From an uncultured Treponema sp. (lineage in GTDB: Bacteria; Spirochaetota; Spirochaetia; Treponematales; Treponemataceae): a stretch of DNA of 7,281 nt. Location: positions 1 to 7,281 of the forward strand of contig CALDWC010000161.1 of the NCBI GenBank assembly GCA_937923945.1, written 5' to 3'. The stretch's first letter is position 1. Each line of letters begins with the position of its first letter. Shown piece by piece: positions 1 to 5,968 of this stretch. The notes under the pieces were generated by a model, which searched no databases, had not been told where the DNA came from, and saw only the letters and a program-made list of their open reading frames with translations. A program made the translations under genes and the position numbers.

Positions 1-5
1 CAATT

Positions 6-50
6 AGGAAACGCTGTTAAACGGCGTCAAGCCTTTAATCAGCGTTTCCT
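6..50. repeat. Long imperfect inverted repeat (hairpin) near the left edge
   Basis: Arms 6-16 and 40-50 are perfectly complementary over 11 bp (AGGAAACGCTG / CAGCGTTTCCT). The pairing continues inward with 17-21 against 34-38 and 23-25 against 31-33, with single-base bulges at C22 and T39 and a five-base loop. That is about 19 paired positions in 45 bases. No clear T-run follows on either strand, so it is not a textbook intrinsic terminator. It could still end transcription of a gene left of the window, or be a processing or protein-binding site. The plus strand is also open in frame 1 from base 1 to a TGA at 97-99, so the end of an upstream gene could run through it; this is too short to call. 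Confidence 0.55.
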
Positions 51-122
51 TAACGTTCAAGGCTTTTCTGTCAATAATCATATCAAAAACAACGGGTGAT
101 TTATATGATGAAATGCGTGAGC

Positions 123-151
123 TTGAAAACATTTTGCGTTTACGATATACT
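123..151 (+). promoter_or_regulatory. Sigma70-type promoter of the YitT-family gene
   Basis: A -35 box TTGAAA (123-128) and a -10 box TATACT (146-151) are separated by exactly 17 bp. A start about 7 bases further on would give a leader of roughly 17 bases before the ATG at 175. The ribosome binding site AAAGGTG (161-167) ends 7 bases before that ATG. The promoter supports 175, not the internal ATG at 241, as the start of the gene. Confidence 0.7.
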
Positions 152-174
152 GCTCGATAAAAAGGTGTATTATC

Positions 175-1149
175 ATGGACAAAGAAAATCACGATGAAAC
201 CAAAAGCCCGAACTCGACACTGAGAAGGGACAAAAATAAGATGGATAATCCTGACGGAATCGGGAAGGGGGCGCCGAAACTCTGGGCGAAAAGAAATAAA
301 TTTGCAAACAGCACGTTCGGTAAAATTGTTCTTACGAACGGCGCGGTTATAGCTTTGGCGGTTGGAGTGTATTTTTTTAAATTTCCCAATAATTTTGTTA
401 TGGGCGGTGTGAGCGGTTATGCGGTTGTTATTGCGAATTTGGTTCCGCTTTCCGCAGCACAAATTACTGCAATTTTTAATATCGCGCTTTTGATTGTGGG
501 ACTTATCTATTTCGGGAAAAAGTTTGCATTTTTAACGGCGTATGCAACGCTTATGCTTTCACTGCTCATCAATATCTTTGAAAAACTCTTTCCGCTCACC
601 GGACCGATTACTAATGAGCCGCTTTTGGAATTGTTGTTTGCGATAGGTTTACCGGCTTTCGGATCGGTTATCCTTTTTAACCTTTCGGCATCATCAGGCG
701 GCACGGATGTTGCTGCAATGATTCTCAAAGATAAAACGAACATTGATATCGGTAAAGCCTTGATTATGACCGATTTGGTTGCATGCCTTTGCGCCGCATT
801 TGTTTTTGATCCGCGGACGGCTCTTTTTTCGGTTTCGGGTCTTTTTCTCAAAGGCATTATTGTAGATAAAATGCTAACCAGTATGCGTAGTGTAAAATAC
901 TTTACGCTTATCACCGAAAAAGGCGATGAAATTGGAAAGTACGTAACCGTCAACTTGCATCGCGGCGCGACTAAATTAATTGGCAGCGGAGTATACAGCG
1001 GCAAAGAACGGCAGATACTTCTGTGCGTCGTAACTCGCCAGCAAGGTATTGCATTGCAGGAATATGCAAAATCGGTTGATCCGACCTGTTTTGTTCTGAT
1101 TAGCGATATAAACGAAATTATCGGGCGCGGATTTTATTCCACGTTTTAG
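175..1149 (+). CDS. YitT family membrane protein (DUF161 membrane part plus DUF2179 C-terminal domain)
   Basis: This 324-residue protein fits the YitT family, conserved bacterial inner-membrane proteins of unresolved function. Residues 1-48 form a charged, Lys/Asn-rich hydrophilic N-terminus longer than is usual for the family. About six hydrophobic segments follow, near 50-70, 75-92, 95-113, 118-138, 150-172 and 194-212, with another short one near 214-230. The conserved SASSGGTD motif lies at 171-178. From about 240 to the end is a soluble domain with the family pattern LHRGATKLIGSGVYSGKE (261-278), which matches DUF2179. The ATG at 175 has a ribosome binding site AAAGGTG 7 bases upstream and sits just behind a strong promoter. 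Met23 (241) is an alternative start that would shorten the hydrophilic tail. It appears to be a single-gene transcript. Family assignment is firm; the substrate or role is unknown. Confidence 0.9.
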   Translation: MDKENHDETKSPNSTLRRDKNKMDNPDGIGKGAPKLWAKRNKFANSTFGKIVLTNGAVIALAVGVYFFKFPNNFVMGGVSGYAVVIANLVPLSAAQITAIFNIALLIVGLIYFGKKFAFLTAYATLMLSLLINIFEKLFPLTGPITNEPLLELLFAIGLPAFGSVILFNLSASSGGTDVAAMILKDKTNIDIGKALIMTDLVACLCAAFVFDPRTALFSVSGLFLKGIIVDKMLTSMRSVKYFTLITEKGDEIGKYVTVNLHRGATKLIGSGVYSGKERQILLCVVTRQQGIALQEYAKSVDPTCFVLISDINEIIGRGFYSTF

Positions 1150-1157
1150 TTGAACAA

Positions 1158-1199
1158 CCCCTGCAAAATGCGAAATACTCGATTTCGTAAATGCGGGGG
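1158..1199 (+). terminator. Probable hairpin terminator after the YitT-family gene
   Basis: It lies 8 bases after the stop codon. The outer arms CCCCTGC (1158-1164) and GCGGGGG (1193-1199) pair over 7 bp with one G·U. An inner stem pairs TGCGAAAT (1169-1176) with ATTTCGTA (1182-1189) around the loop ACTCG. The tail (ACCTATCTTTGT) is only weakly T-rich, so termination may be incomplete, or the hairpin may act as a 3' stabiliser. Confidence 0.5.
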
Positions 1200-1261
1200 A
1201 CCTATCTTTGTAAAAGCGATCTTTCACTTGTCAAATAATTTTTATTTTTTCTCAAAACCGC

Positions 1262-1290
1262 TTGACTTTTTTATGACTTAGAGTATTATA
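1262..1290 (+). promoter_or_regulatory. Promoter of the GntR–ABC transporter operon
   Basis: The -35 box TTGACT (1262-1267) is followed by either TATTAT (1284-1289, spacer 16) or ATTATA (1285-1290, spacer 17) as the -10 box. Transcription would start near 1296-1298, which falls inside the palindromic stretch recorded at 1293-1306. Confidence 0.65.
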
Positions 1291-1292
1291 TA

Positions 1293-1306
1293 TGTAGTAC
1301 ACGTGT
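1293..1306. promoter_or_regulatory. Candidate operator for the YtrA-type regulator
   Basis: Two overlapping palindromes, TGTAGTACA (1293-1301) and ACACGTGT (1299-1306), sit between the -10 box and the ribosome binding site of the regulator's own gene. GntR-family repressors bind short palindromes, and YtrA-type members commonly repress their own operons. The position over the predicted transcription start suits a repressor site. No second copy was found in the window, so this is an inference from position and symmetry only. Confidence 0.4.
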
Positions 1307-1321
1307 GGAGGTGGAATATTT

Positions 1322-1690
1322 ATGGAAGAGTATGAATCCACTCGCCCGATTTATTTACAGATTATTGAAAAAATAAAAGCGAAAATTATTTTGGGCGAAC
1401 CCGGCTTGGGCGAACGACTAATATCGATTCGAGACATGGCGCTGCAAATGGGCGTCAATCCGAACACGATCAGCCGTGTTTATGCGCAGCTGGAACAGGA
1501 AGGGGTGGTGGAAACCAAGCGGGGCATGGGAACCTTTGTAGTTGAAGATCCCGCTCTCATTGAACGATTGCAAGAAGAAGTCATTGACAAAAGAATTTTA
1601 ACCGTGGTAAACAGTTTAGCTGAGGCGGGGTTTACCGATGAGCAAATTATCGGGCTTGTACATACAGCACTGAAACGGATAAGGGGATAG
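1322..1690 (+). CDS. GntR family transcriptional regulator, YtrA subfamily
   Basis: This 122-residue protein has the compact YtrA layout: an N-terminal winged helix-turn-helix (about 8-75) and a short helical tail in place of a large effector domain. Diagnostic stretches are RPIYLQIIEKIK (8-19), the helix-turn-helix segment with SIRDMALQMGVNPNTISR, and the wing KRGMGTFV. The length is normal for the subfamily. Translation starts at an ATG 8 bases after GGAGGTG (1307-1313). The gene heads an operon with an ABC ATPase that starts 2 bases after its stop and then a permease, the usual partners of this subfamily. In characterised relatives the repressor controls its neighbouring transporter genes, sometimes in response to cell-envelope antibiotics. 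Which signal applies here cannot be read from the sequence. Confidence 0.92.
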   Translation: MEEYESTRPIYLQIIEKIKAKIILGEPGLGERLISIRDMALQMGVNPNTISRVYAQLEQEGVVETKRGMGTFVVEDPALIERLQEEVIDKRILTVVNSLAEAGFTDEQIIGLVHTALKRIRG

Positions 1691-1692
1691 GT

Positions 1693-2388
1693 ATGAATGT
1701 AATTTTGAAAACCGAAAACTTGTCAAAAAGCTATTTCGGAAAAAAGGCATTGACGAATGTGTCTATGCAGGTTGAAACGGGCAAAATCGTTGGTATCTTG
1801 GGACCGAACGGTTCGGGAAAAACAACTTTGTTGAAATTGATTGCGGGGCTTTTAAAACCGAGCTCTGGTAGCTTTACCGTATGCGGAAAACCGTTCGGAA
1901 TTGAAACAAAAAAGTTGGTTTCATTTTTGGCTGATAAAAACACGCTGTATTCGTGGATGCGCGCGATTGATGCCATTAAGTTTTATGATGATTTTTTCGA
2001 GGATTTTAATGCGGAAAAAGCCCGCGATATGCTCAAATTCTTAAAAGTCGATGAGCAAAAAAAAGTGTCGGAATTATCGAAAGGCATGGTTGAAAAGTTA
2101 AACCTAACGTTGAGTTTTTCGAGAAAAGCAAAATTGTTTATCTTGGATGAACCCATCGGCGGAACGGATCCGGTTGCCCGCGAAGAAATTATTAAAACGA
2201 TTATTTCAACCTGGGCGGAAGATTGCAGTTTGCTGATTACAACGCATTTGGTTAAAGATATTGAAGCGGTATTCAGCGACGTTATTTTTTTGCGTGACGG
2301 TGAAATCGCCTTGGAAGGCGAAGCGGATGCTTTACGTGAAAGTAAGGGAAAATCCATTTACGATATTTATCTTGAGATTTTCGGATAA
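1693..2388 (+). CDS. ABC transporter ATP-binding protein (YtrB-like, partner of the YtrA-type regulator)
   Basis: A complete 231-residue nucleotide-binding domain that would drive the neighbouring membrane protein. Walker A is GPNGSGKTT (37-45), the signature region is ELSKGMVEKL (127-136), Walker B is LFILDEP (148-154), the D-loop region follows as IGGTDP, and the switch histidine is H185 in TTH. The signature reads LSKGM in place of LSGGQ. Where a Q-loop glutamine is expected the chain reads FLADKNTLYSW (78-88), so the glutamine is absent, in keeping with the Asp-type Q-loop I expect in this exporter group. The ATG follows the regulator's stop by 2 bases, and its ribosome binding site (AAGGGG) lies inside the end of the regulator gene, so translation is probably coupled. 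Confidence 0.93.
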   Translation: MNVILKTENLSKSYFGKKALTNVSMQVETGKIVGILGPNGSGKTTLLKLIAGLLKPSSGSFTVCGKPFGIETKKLVSFLADKNTLYSWMRAIDAIKFYDDFFEDFNAEKARDMLKFLKVDEQKKVSELSKGMVEKLNLTLSFSRKAKLFILDEPIGGTDPVAREEIIKTIISTWAEDCSLLITTHLVKDIEAVFSDVIFLRDGEIALEGEADALRESKGKSIYDIYLEIFG

Positions 2389-2407
2389 TAATTTTGGAGG
2401 AACAACT

Positions 2408-3244
2408 ATGGGACATATTTTTACCTATGAATTAAGACGCCGCGCGAAAACGATGATTATGTTCGCTTCGGTGATTGTCGGAATGACGGTCATTTCGATG
2501 ATTTTATCGGCAATTTTTAAACTCGATTTGATTACGATGTATCGCTGGGGAGCAAACAAAGTGCCGGCGTTTGCGGTTATTTGGTGGGTGCTCACTGTAA
2601 TTGCGATGTATTTTGTCGGAATTGCGATGTTTTTTACCTGTTGTAACGGACACATCAACGAAATGCTTTTTAAAGATACCAATTATTTAATACTGACGAT
2701 TCCGCTGCCGGCTTGGAAAATTATTTTGGGGCGCTGGCTCGCCGGCTTGGTAGAATACGTGGCATATTTACTTTTGATTTTGATTTGCGGGATAGCATGG
2801 CTGAATTTCATCATACCGAAATTATCCGGCGATTACAGTTTTATGCAACTTATTTTATTAAATCTCACAAATAACCCACTGTTTATCTTGGGCTGCTTGA
2901 CATTTGTGTTATCCATATATACATTAATCGGAATGATGGTTATTATGGTTTGTACGCTGATGCGTTCGTTTATTAAAAAACAGGGCATCGCAACTGCCGG
3001 TGCAATCGTACTCTTTATCTTTTTATTTTTCCTTTTAAATGATTTTGCCGCAAAGCTAATGGATTATCTTGACTGGACATGGAATATTCCGATTAAAGGA
3101 TACTCCACAAACGATTTTGCAATAATACGGGTAACAAACGACACCGTGGCGTTTCAAATGGTGTTCCCGTTTATGTGGACACTGCTTGCGGTACCGTTCT
3201 TTTTTGTATCATCATGGCTTTTGGAAAAAAAAGTTGAATTATAA
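2408..3244 (+). CDS. ABC-2-like transporter permease subunit
   Basis: A 278-residue membrane protein with six predicted transmembrane segments: about 16-37, 53-77, 107-136, 156-184, 193-211 and 251-271. The N-terminus (MGHIFTYELRRRAKTM) is amphipathic and cationic and precedes the first helix, as in many ABC-2 exporters. The start at 2408 is chosen because GGAGG (2396-2400) lies 7 bases upstream and the protein from there has a normal ABC-2 N-terminus. The reading frame stays open back to 2261, but that extension overlaps the ATPase gene in another frame and adds about 49 residues unlike a permease. The gap to the ATPase is 19 bases. A single permease gene suggests a homodimer; the substrate is unknown. 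Confidence 0.88.
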   Translation: MGHIFTYELRRRAKTMIMFASVIVGMTVISMILSAIFKLDLITMYRWGANKVPAFAVIWWVLTVIAMYFVGIAMFFTCCNGHINEMLFKDTNYLILTIPLPAWKIILGRWLAGLVEYVAYLLLILICGIAWLNFIIPKLSGDYSFMQLILLNLTNNPLFILGCLTFVLSIYTLIGMMVIMVCTLMRSFIKKQGIATAGAIVLFIFLFFLLNDFAAKLMDYLDWTWNIPIKGYSTNDFAIIRVTNDTVAFQMVFPFMWTLLAVPFFFVSSWLLEKKVEL

Positions 3245-3246
3245 TA

Positions 3247-3296
3247 ACAGAAAGTTTGAGGCGGTCCGGTTCAACCGCCTCACCCTACCTTTCTGT
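3247..3296. terminator. Two-layer, probably bidirectional terminator between convergent operons
   Basis: The core is a perfect 9-bp stem TGAGGCGGT (3257-3265) / ACCGCCTCA (3274-3282) with an 8-base loop. Outside it a second pair of arms, ACAGAAAG (3247-3254) and CTTTCTGT (3289-3296), is perfectly complementary over 8 bp. The element starts 2 bases after the permease stop and contains the last codons and stop (3285-3287) of the convergent DUF3343 gene. T-runs are short on both sides. The position makes termination in both directions the simplest reading. Confidence 0.65.
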
Positions 3297-3638
3297 GTCC
3301 GCATGAATAGCGCTGAGCGGTAACGGCGTCACCGAGCGTTTCGAGCCTTGTACGATCAATGAATACATTCCTTCAACGCTAACATTTGCCGCTTTCAAAC
3401 ATGCGGAAACCGCTTCGGCATCGGCTTCATTGCAACGAAGCACCATTCCGCAACCTGCCGACACTTCCGGCGGAAGCGGAATCAGCCGCGCTTTTCCCGG
3501 TAAACCGCGTTTGGTTGCCAGTTCCGCTTTGATTGCAAGGTGTGAACTTGAAAACAAAAAAATCACGTAGTGCGGTACTTCACTGCCGCACTGCGCGTCC
3601 GCCTCGCACGTTGCATGCTTGTTAGGGTTTGATGACAT
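3285..3638 (-). CDS. DUF3343 domain protein, putative Se/S carrier-like
   Basis: A 117-residue protein whose core (about 24-97) fits DUF3343, a small family often encoded beside selenium genes and described as Se/S carrier-like. Family features seen are YVIFLFSSSHLAIKAE near the start of the domain and the motif SAGCGMVLR (60-68) with its invariant-looking C63. Residues 1-23 are a hydrophilic extension with two further cysteines (C11, C17); C69 and C80 lie later in the chain. The start codon lies inside the end of yedF: the genes overlap by 17 bases, and a GAGAAG ribosome binding site lies upstream of the ATG, so translation is probably coupled. It is the last gene of the selenium operon. Biochemical function is unproven. 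A role in moving reduced selenium or sulfur on a cysteine is an inference from context. Confidence 0.82.
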   Translation of the reverse strand: MSSNPNKHATCEADAQCGSEVPHYVIFLFSSSHLAIKAELATKRGLPGKARLIPLPPEVSAGCGMVLRCNEADAEAVSACLKAANVSVEGMYSLIVQGSKRSVTPLPLSAIHADTER

Positions 3639-4221
3639 AGTTACTTCTCATAATTTCAACGATACGATACATATTAGTGATACTTCCCACTTTCAGCTGA
3701 TCCTTGACATTATAAAAATCCAAACAAAGTCCGCACGAAAGAATTTCACAGCCGAACTGTTCAATCGCTTTTAAGTCCGTGATGGATTTTTCATTTTGTG
3801 TAACGACTTTTACACCGGAGTTGTAAAAAATAATTTTTTTCGGCAACTCGTCCTGCTCGCTCAACGAATAGATAAAGTTTTCCAAAAGTTTTTTTCCAAA
3901 CTCTTCATCGCCGATACCCATTTTATCGGAGGAAATTACAACGACATAGCCATCATGACCTGCCGTAATCGGATTATCCATCGCTTGACAAGTTTCACAA
4001 ACGCCTTTTGCAAAAAAAGTTACTTCGTATTCACTCGAAGAAATTTTTTTCACTTCGTTTTTTATTTTCTTTTGATTGGCGAGTTTGGTTAAATTTTGAG
4101 TTGCAATCTCATTATCAACTTTGATAACCAAATCATCACTTCCGGCATTTTCGCGCAATGCTTTTTTTGTCATAATCACCGGAACCGGACAAACTTTTCC
4201 CAACGCATCAACTATTTTCAT
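3622..4221 (-). CDS. yedF: YedF, sulfurtransferase-like selenium metabolism protein
   Basis: A 199-residue protein of two parts. Residues 1-70 are a TusA/SirA-like domain with the CPxP motif at 11-14 (CPVP), where C11 is the presumed persulfide or selenopersulfide cysteine. Residues from about 90 to the end are a DsrE/F-like domain with a CGLC pair (C163, C166). Between them lies a CxxC (C75, C78). This architecture and length match the selenium-associated YedF family, found almost only in genomes with selenium metabolism and usually beside selD. The ATG has AGAGGAG upstream and lies 38 bases after the selD stop. Family knowledge links it to selenium, but the reaction is not established; donation of reduced Se to SelD is an inference. 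Confidence 0.92.
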   Translation of the reverse strand: MKIVDALGKVCPVPVIMTKKALRENAGSDDLVIKVDNEIATQNLTKLANQKKIKNEVKKISSSEYEVTFFAKGVCETCQAMDNPITAGHDGYVVVISSDKMGIGDEEFGKKLLENFIYSLSEQDELPKKIIFYNSGVKVVTQNEKSITDLKAIEQFGCEILSCGLCLDFYNVKDQLKVGSITNMYRIVEIMRSNYVIKP

Positions 4222-4259
4222 AAAACCGCTCCTCTTACATTTTATTTTTTATCTATATT

Positions 4260-5303
4260 TTATTTTTCAACAATAATGGAACATCCCGAAAAATCTTCAA
4301 CCCGTCCGATTTCCCAAACGGGGACGTTCTTTTCAGCGAACAAGGATTTTACCGTATTCGCGAGTTCTTTTCCGACCGAAAAAATTAAACCGCCCGAAGT
4401 TTGCGGGTCAAAAAGAATTTCCTCAAAAGCGTAATCGTCAAACTCGAACCGCACTTTGTCGCCTAAAAAATTGCGGTTATTCTGTCCGCCGCCGGTAACC
4501 AAAAATTCTTTTGCCGCTCCGTAACTCGCTTTAATATACGGAATTGCGTCGCGCTGCAAACGAGCGGTTTTCGTATCGTCGATCATTTCCGACAAATGCC
4601 CCAAAAGCCCAAAACCGGTTACATCGGTACAGGCGTGCACCGGCTCTTTTCCGTCAACGGCGGGAAGTTCATGCAGGACATCGGCGGCGTATTTATTCAG
4701 CAATACCATTTGGGTAACCGCTTCGTCAAAACTCCGTTGATCCATTTCGCCCACGTTGTAGGCGCCCATTACAATTCCGATTCCGATCCGTTTCGTTAAA
4801 AAAAGCACATCTCCGGATTGTGTCGTACAGTTTGCCCATATTTTTTTTGGGTGAACCGTCCCCATCACCGAAAGACCGTACTTAGGTTGCTGATCGTTTA
4901 TCGTGTGTCCGCCCACTAACGCGGCTCCCGCTTCACGCACTTTTTCCGCACCGCCGGTGAGGATTTTTTTCAAAATTTCAAAATTTTCCTTTTCGGGAAA
5001 TGCGGCAATATTCAGAGCACATACCGGCTGTCCGCCCATTGCGTACACATCACTTAACGCATTCGCCGCTGCAATCCGACCGAACAAAAGCGGATCACTC
5101 ACCATCGTCGGGAAAAAATCCAGCGTTTGAATTACCGCAATATCGTCCGACAATTTAATCACGGCGGCATCATCGGAATGATCATAGCCGATTAAGAGTC
5201 CCGGATGAAATGTTTTCGGAATATCCTGTAAAATTTTTTGCAGAGCGCCCGCTCCTATTTTTGAGTTTCACCCGCCGCATACTAACAACGACTCACCAGC
5301 CAT
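4260..5303 (-). CDS. selD: Selenide, water dikinase SelD, itself a selenoprotein (in-frame TGA read as Sec12)
   Basis: SelD makes selenophosphate from selenide and ATP, the selenium donor for selenocysteine synthesis. Without recoding the longest frame begins at a GTG at 5162 and lacks the active site. Reading TGA at 5270-5268 as selenocysteine extends the protein to an ATG at 5303, giving 347 residues, the usual length. The restored N-terminus contains VCGGUNSKIGAG, with U12 and K15 at the spacing of the catalytic Cys/Sec and Lys of known SelD enzymes, followed by YDHSDDAAV (40-48). Further family motifs are LDFFP (61-65), NALSDVYAMGG (81-91), GGHT (131-134), TDVTGFGLLGH (226-236) and DPQTSGG (299-305). 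GAGGTG lies 7 bases before the ATG and a strong promoter just upstream. Sec use implies that selA/selB and tRNA-Sec exist elsewhere in the genome. First gene of selD–yedF–DUF3343. Confidence 0.93.
5243..5270 (-). promoter_or_regulatory. Candidate bacterial SECIS element for the selD UGA codon
   Basis: On the coding strand the UGA (5270-5268) is followed by 17 bases and then the loop of a hairpin: stem GAGC (5254-5251) / GCTC (5246-5243), loop GGGC. A 4-bp GC-rich stem, a G at the first loop position and a loop starting 18 bases after UGA fall within the general limits described for bacterial SECIS elements (loop 16-37 bases downstream, G among the first two loop bases). The element lies in the coding region, as bacterial SECIS elements do. 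The stem is at the short end of the accepted range and its flanks pair poorly. Confidence 0.65.
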
Positions 5304-5321
5304 TTTCAAACACCTCGTGAT

Positions 5322-5350
5322 ATTGTAAATCTTTTGAGATTTTAAGTCAA
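5322..5350 (-). promoter_or_regulatory. Sigma70-type promoter of the selenium operon
   Basis: On the minus strand the -35 box TTGACT (5350-5345) and the -10 box TACAAT (5327-5322) are separated by exactly 17 bp. Transcription would begin near 5315, only about 12 bases before the selD ATG, so the ribosome binding site GAGGTG (5316-5311) would sit at the very 5' end of the mRNA. The -35 box includes the TGA stop codon (5349-5347) of the dead methylase gene upstream. Confidence 0.7.
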
Positions 5351-5967
5351 TACTTTTTTATAGATTTAAGTTTGAAAGATACAATAAAAAAACCGCTTTT
5401 TATTTTTTCCATGAGAAATAAAAATTCTTTATGCGGCTCCGTTGAGTCATGTATCCATTCATTTGTCCACTTCATAGTTGCCATTACATTTCTTTTGTAA
5501 TCGATTTTTTCTACTTTGATAAGTTTTCCATAACCGGTTATTACTTCATACAATTCTTCTGCGGTTGCACGCCATCCTGAACTATAAGACAAAATAATAT
5601 AGTGCTTGTAATGTCATCTAAATGCAGGCGATCGATTTCCTCTCGTATTGCGTCGAGTTTCATAGTATTTTTCACTTGCCACGTTTTTTTAATTCATCAA
5701 CAGAATGCGAATTTTTATGGCTTCCGTCCCCACCATAATTTTGCGTAAACCACCCGTCAACCGGTTTTAAACTATTTACGTGGTCAATCAGCTCCTGATA
5801 GGATTTCGGCTCTTTTGTATTTAATAAATAATCGGTGTTAAAAATTTTTGAGTATATAGCACTATCGTTTGCAATAACCGTATACCCCGATTTTGCATAA
5901 GCCTGACTACTCGTGTTGAACCTGAAAACACGTCAAATACTTTTTGAGCGGGGATTTTTTGAGACAA
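5347..5967 (-). pseudogene. Decayed D12-class DNA adenine methylase (truncated, frameshifted, catalytic core deleted)
   Basis: Pieces of one N6-adenine DNA methyltransferase can be read in order on the minus strand. From 5967 comes KVFDVFSGSTRV, the SAM-binding motif I. After a frameshift near 5908 comes SQAYAKSGYTVIANDS and on to VDGWFTQNYGGDGS, ending at a TGA (5674-5672). After another shift comes KNTMKLDAIREEIDRLHLDD. Then an internal deletion with a frame change near 5600-5612 joins to YIILSYSSGWRATAEELYEV, with a typical C-terminal part (YGKLIKVEKI, MKWTNEW, KEFLFLMEK) to the stop at 5347. The middle segment that should carry the catalytic DPPY motif is missing, and the N-terminus before motif I is gone. 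The gene cannot make an active enzyme. The 81-codon open frame at 5592-5347 is only its C-terminal remnant. Family assignment is from remembered D12 conservation. Confidence 0.82.
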
Positions 5968-5968
5968 C

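Noticed and set aside
4..462. 152-codon minus-strand frame
   Set aside because: Most of it is antisense to the YitT-family gene. Only its last 40 or so codons lie in intergenic sequence, and those cover the hairpin and the YitT promoter.
2261..2407. N-terminal extension of the permease reading frame
   Set aside because: It overlaps the ATPase gene in another frame, is unlike a permease N-terminus, and the ATG at 2408 has a perfect GGAGG 7 bases upstream.
5347..5592. 81-codon open frame on the minus strand with a TTG start, as a stand-alone gene
   Set aside because: Its sequence is the C-terminal part of a D12 adenine methylase, and the preceding parts of that gene lie upstream in other frames. 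It has no convincing start of its own.
5672..5674. TGA in the methylase remnant as a second selenocysteine codon
   Set aside because: The gene has other frame changes and a deleted core, and the codon after RGK is followed by a shift of frame, so it is a simple decay stop.
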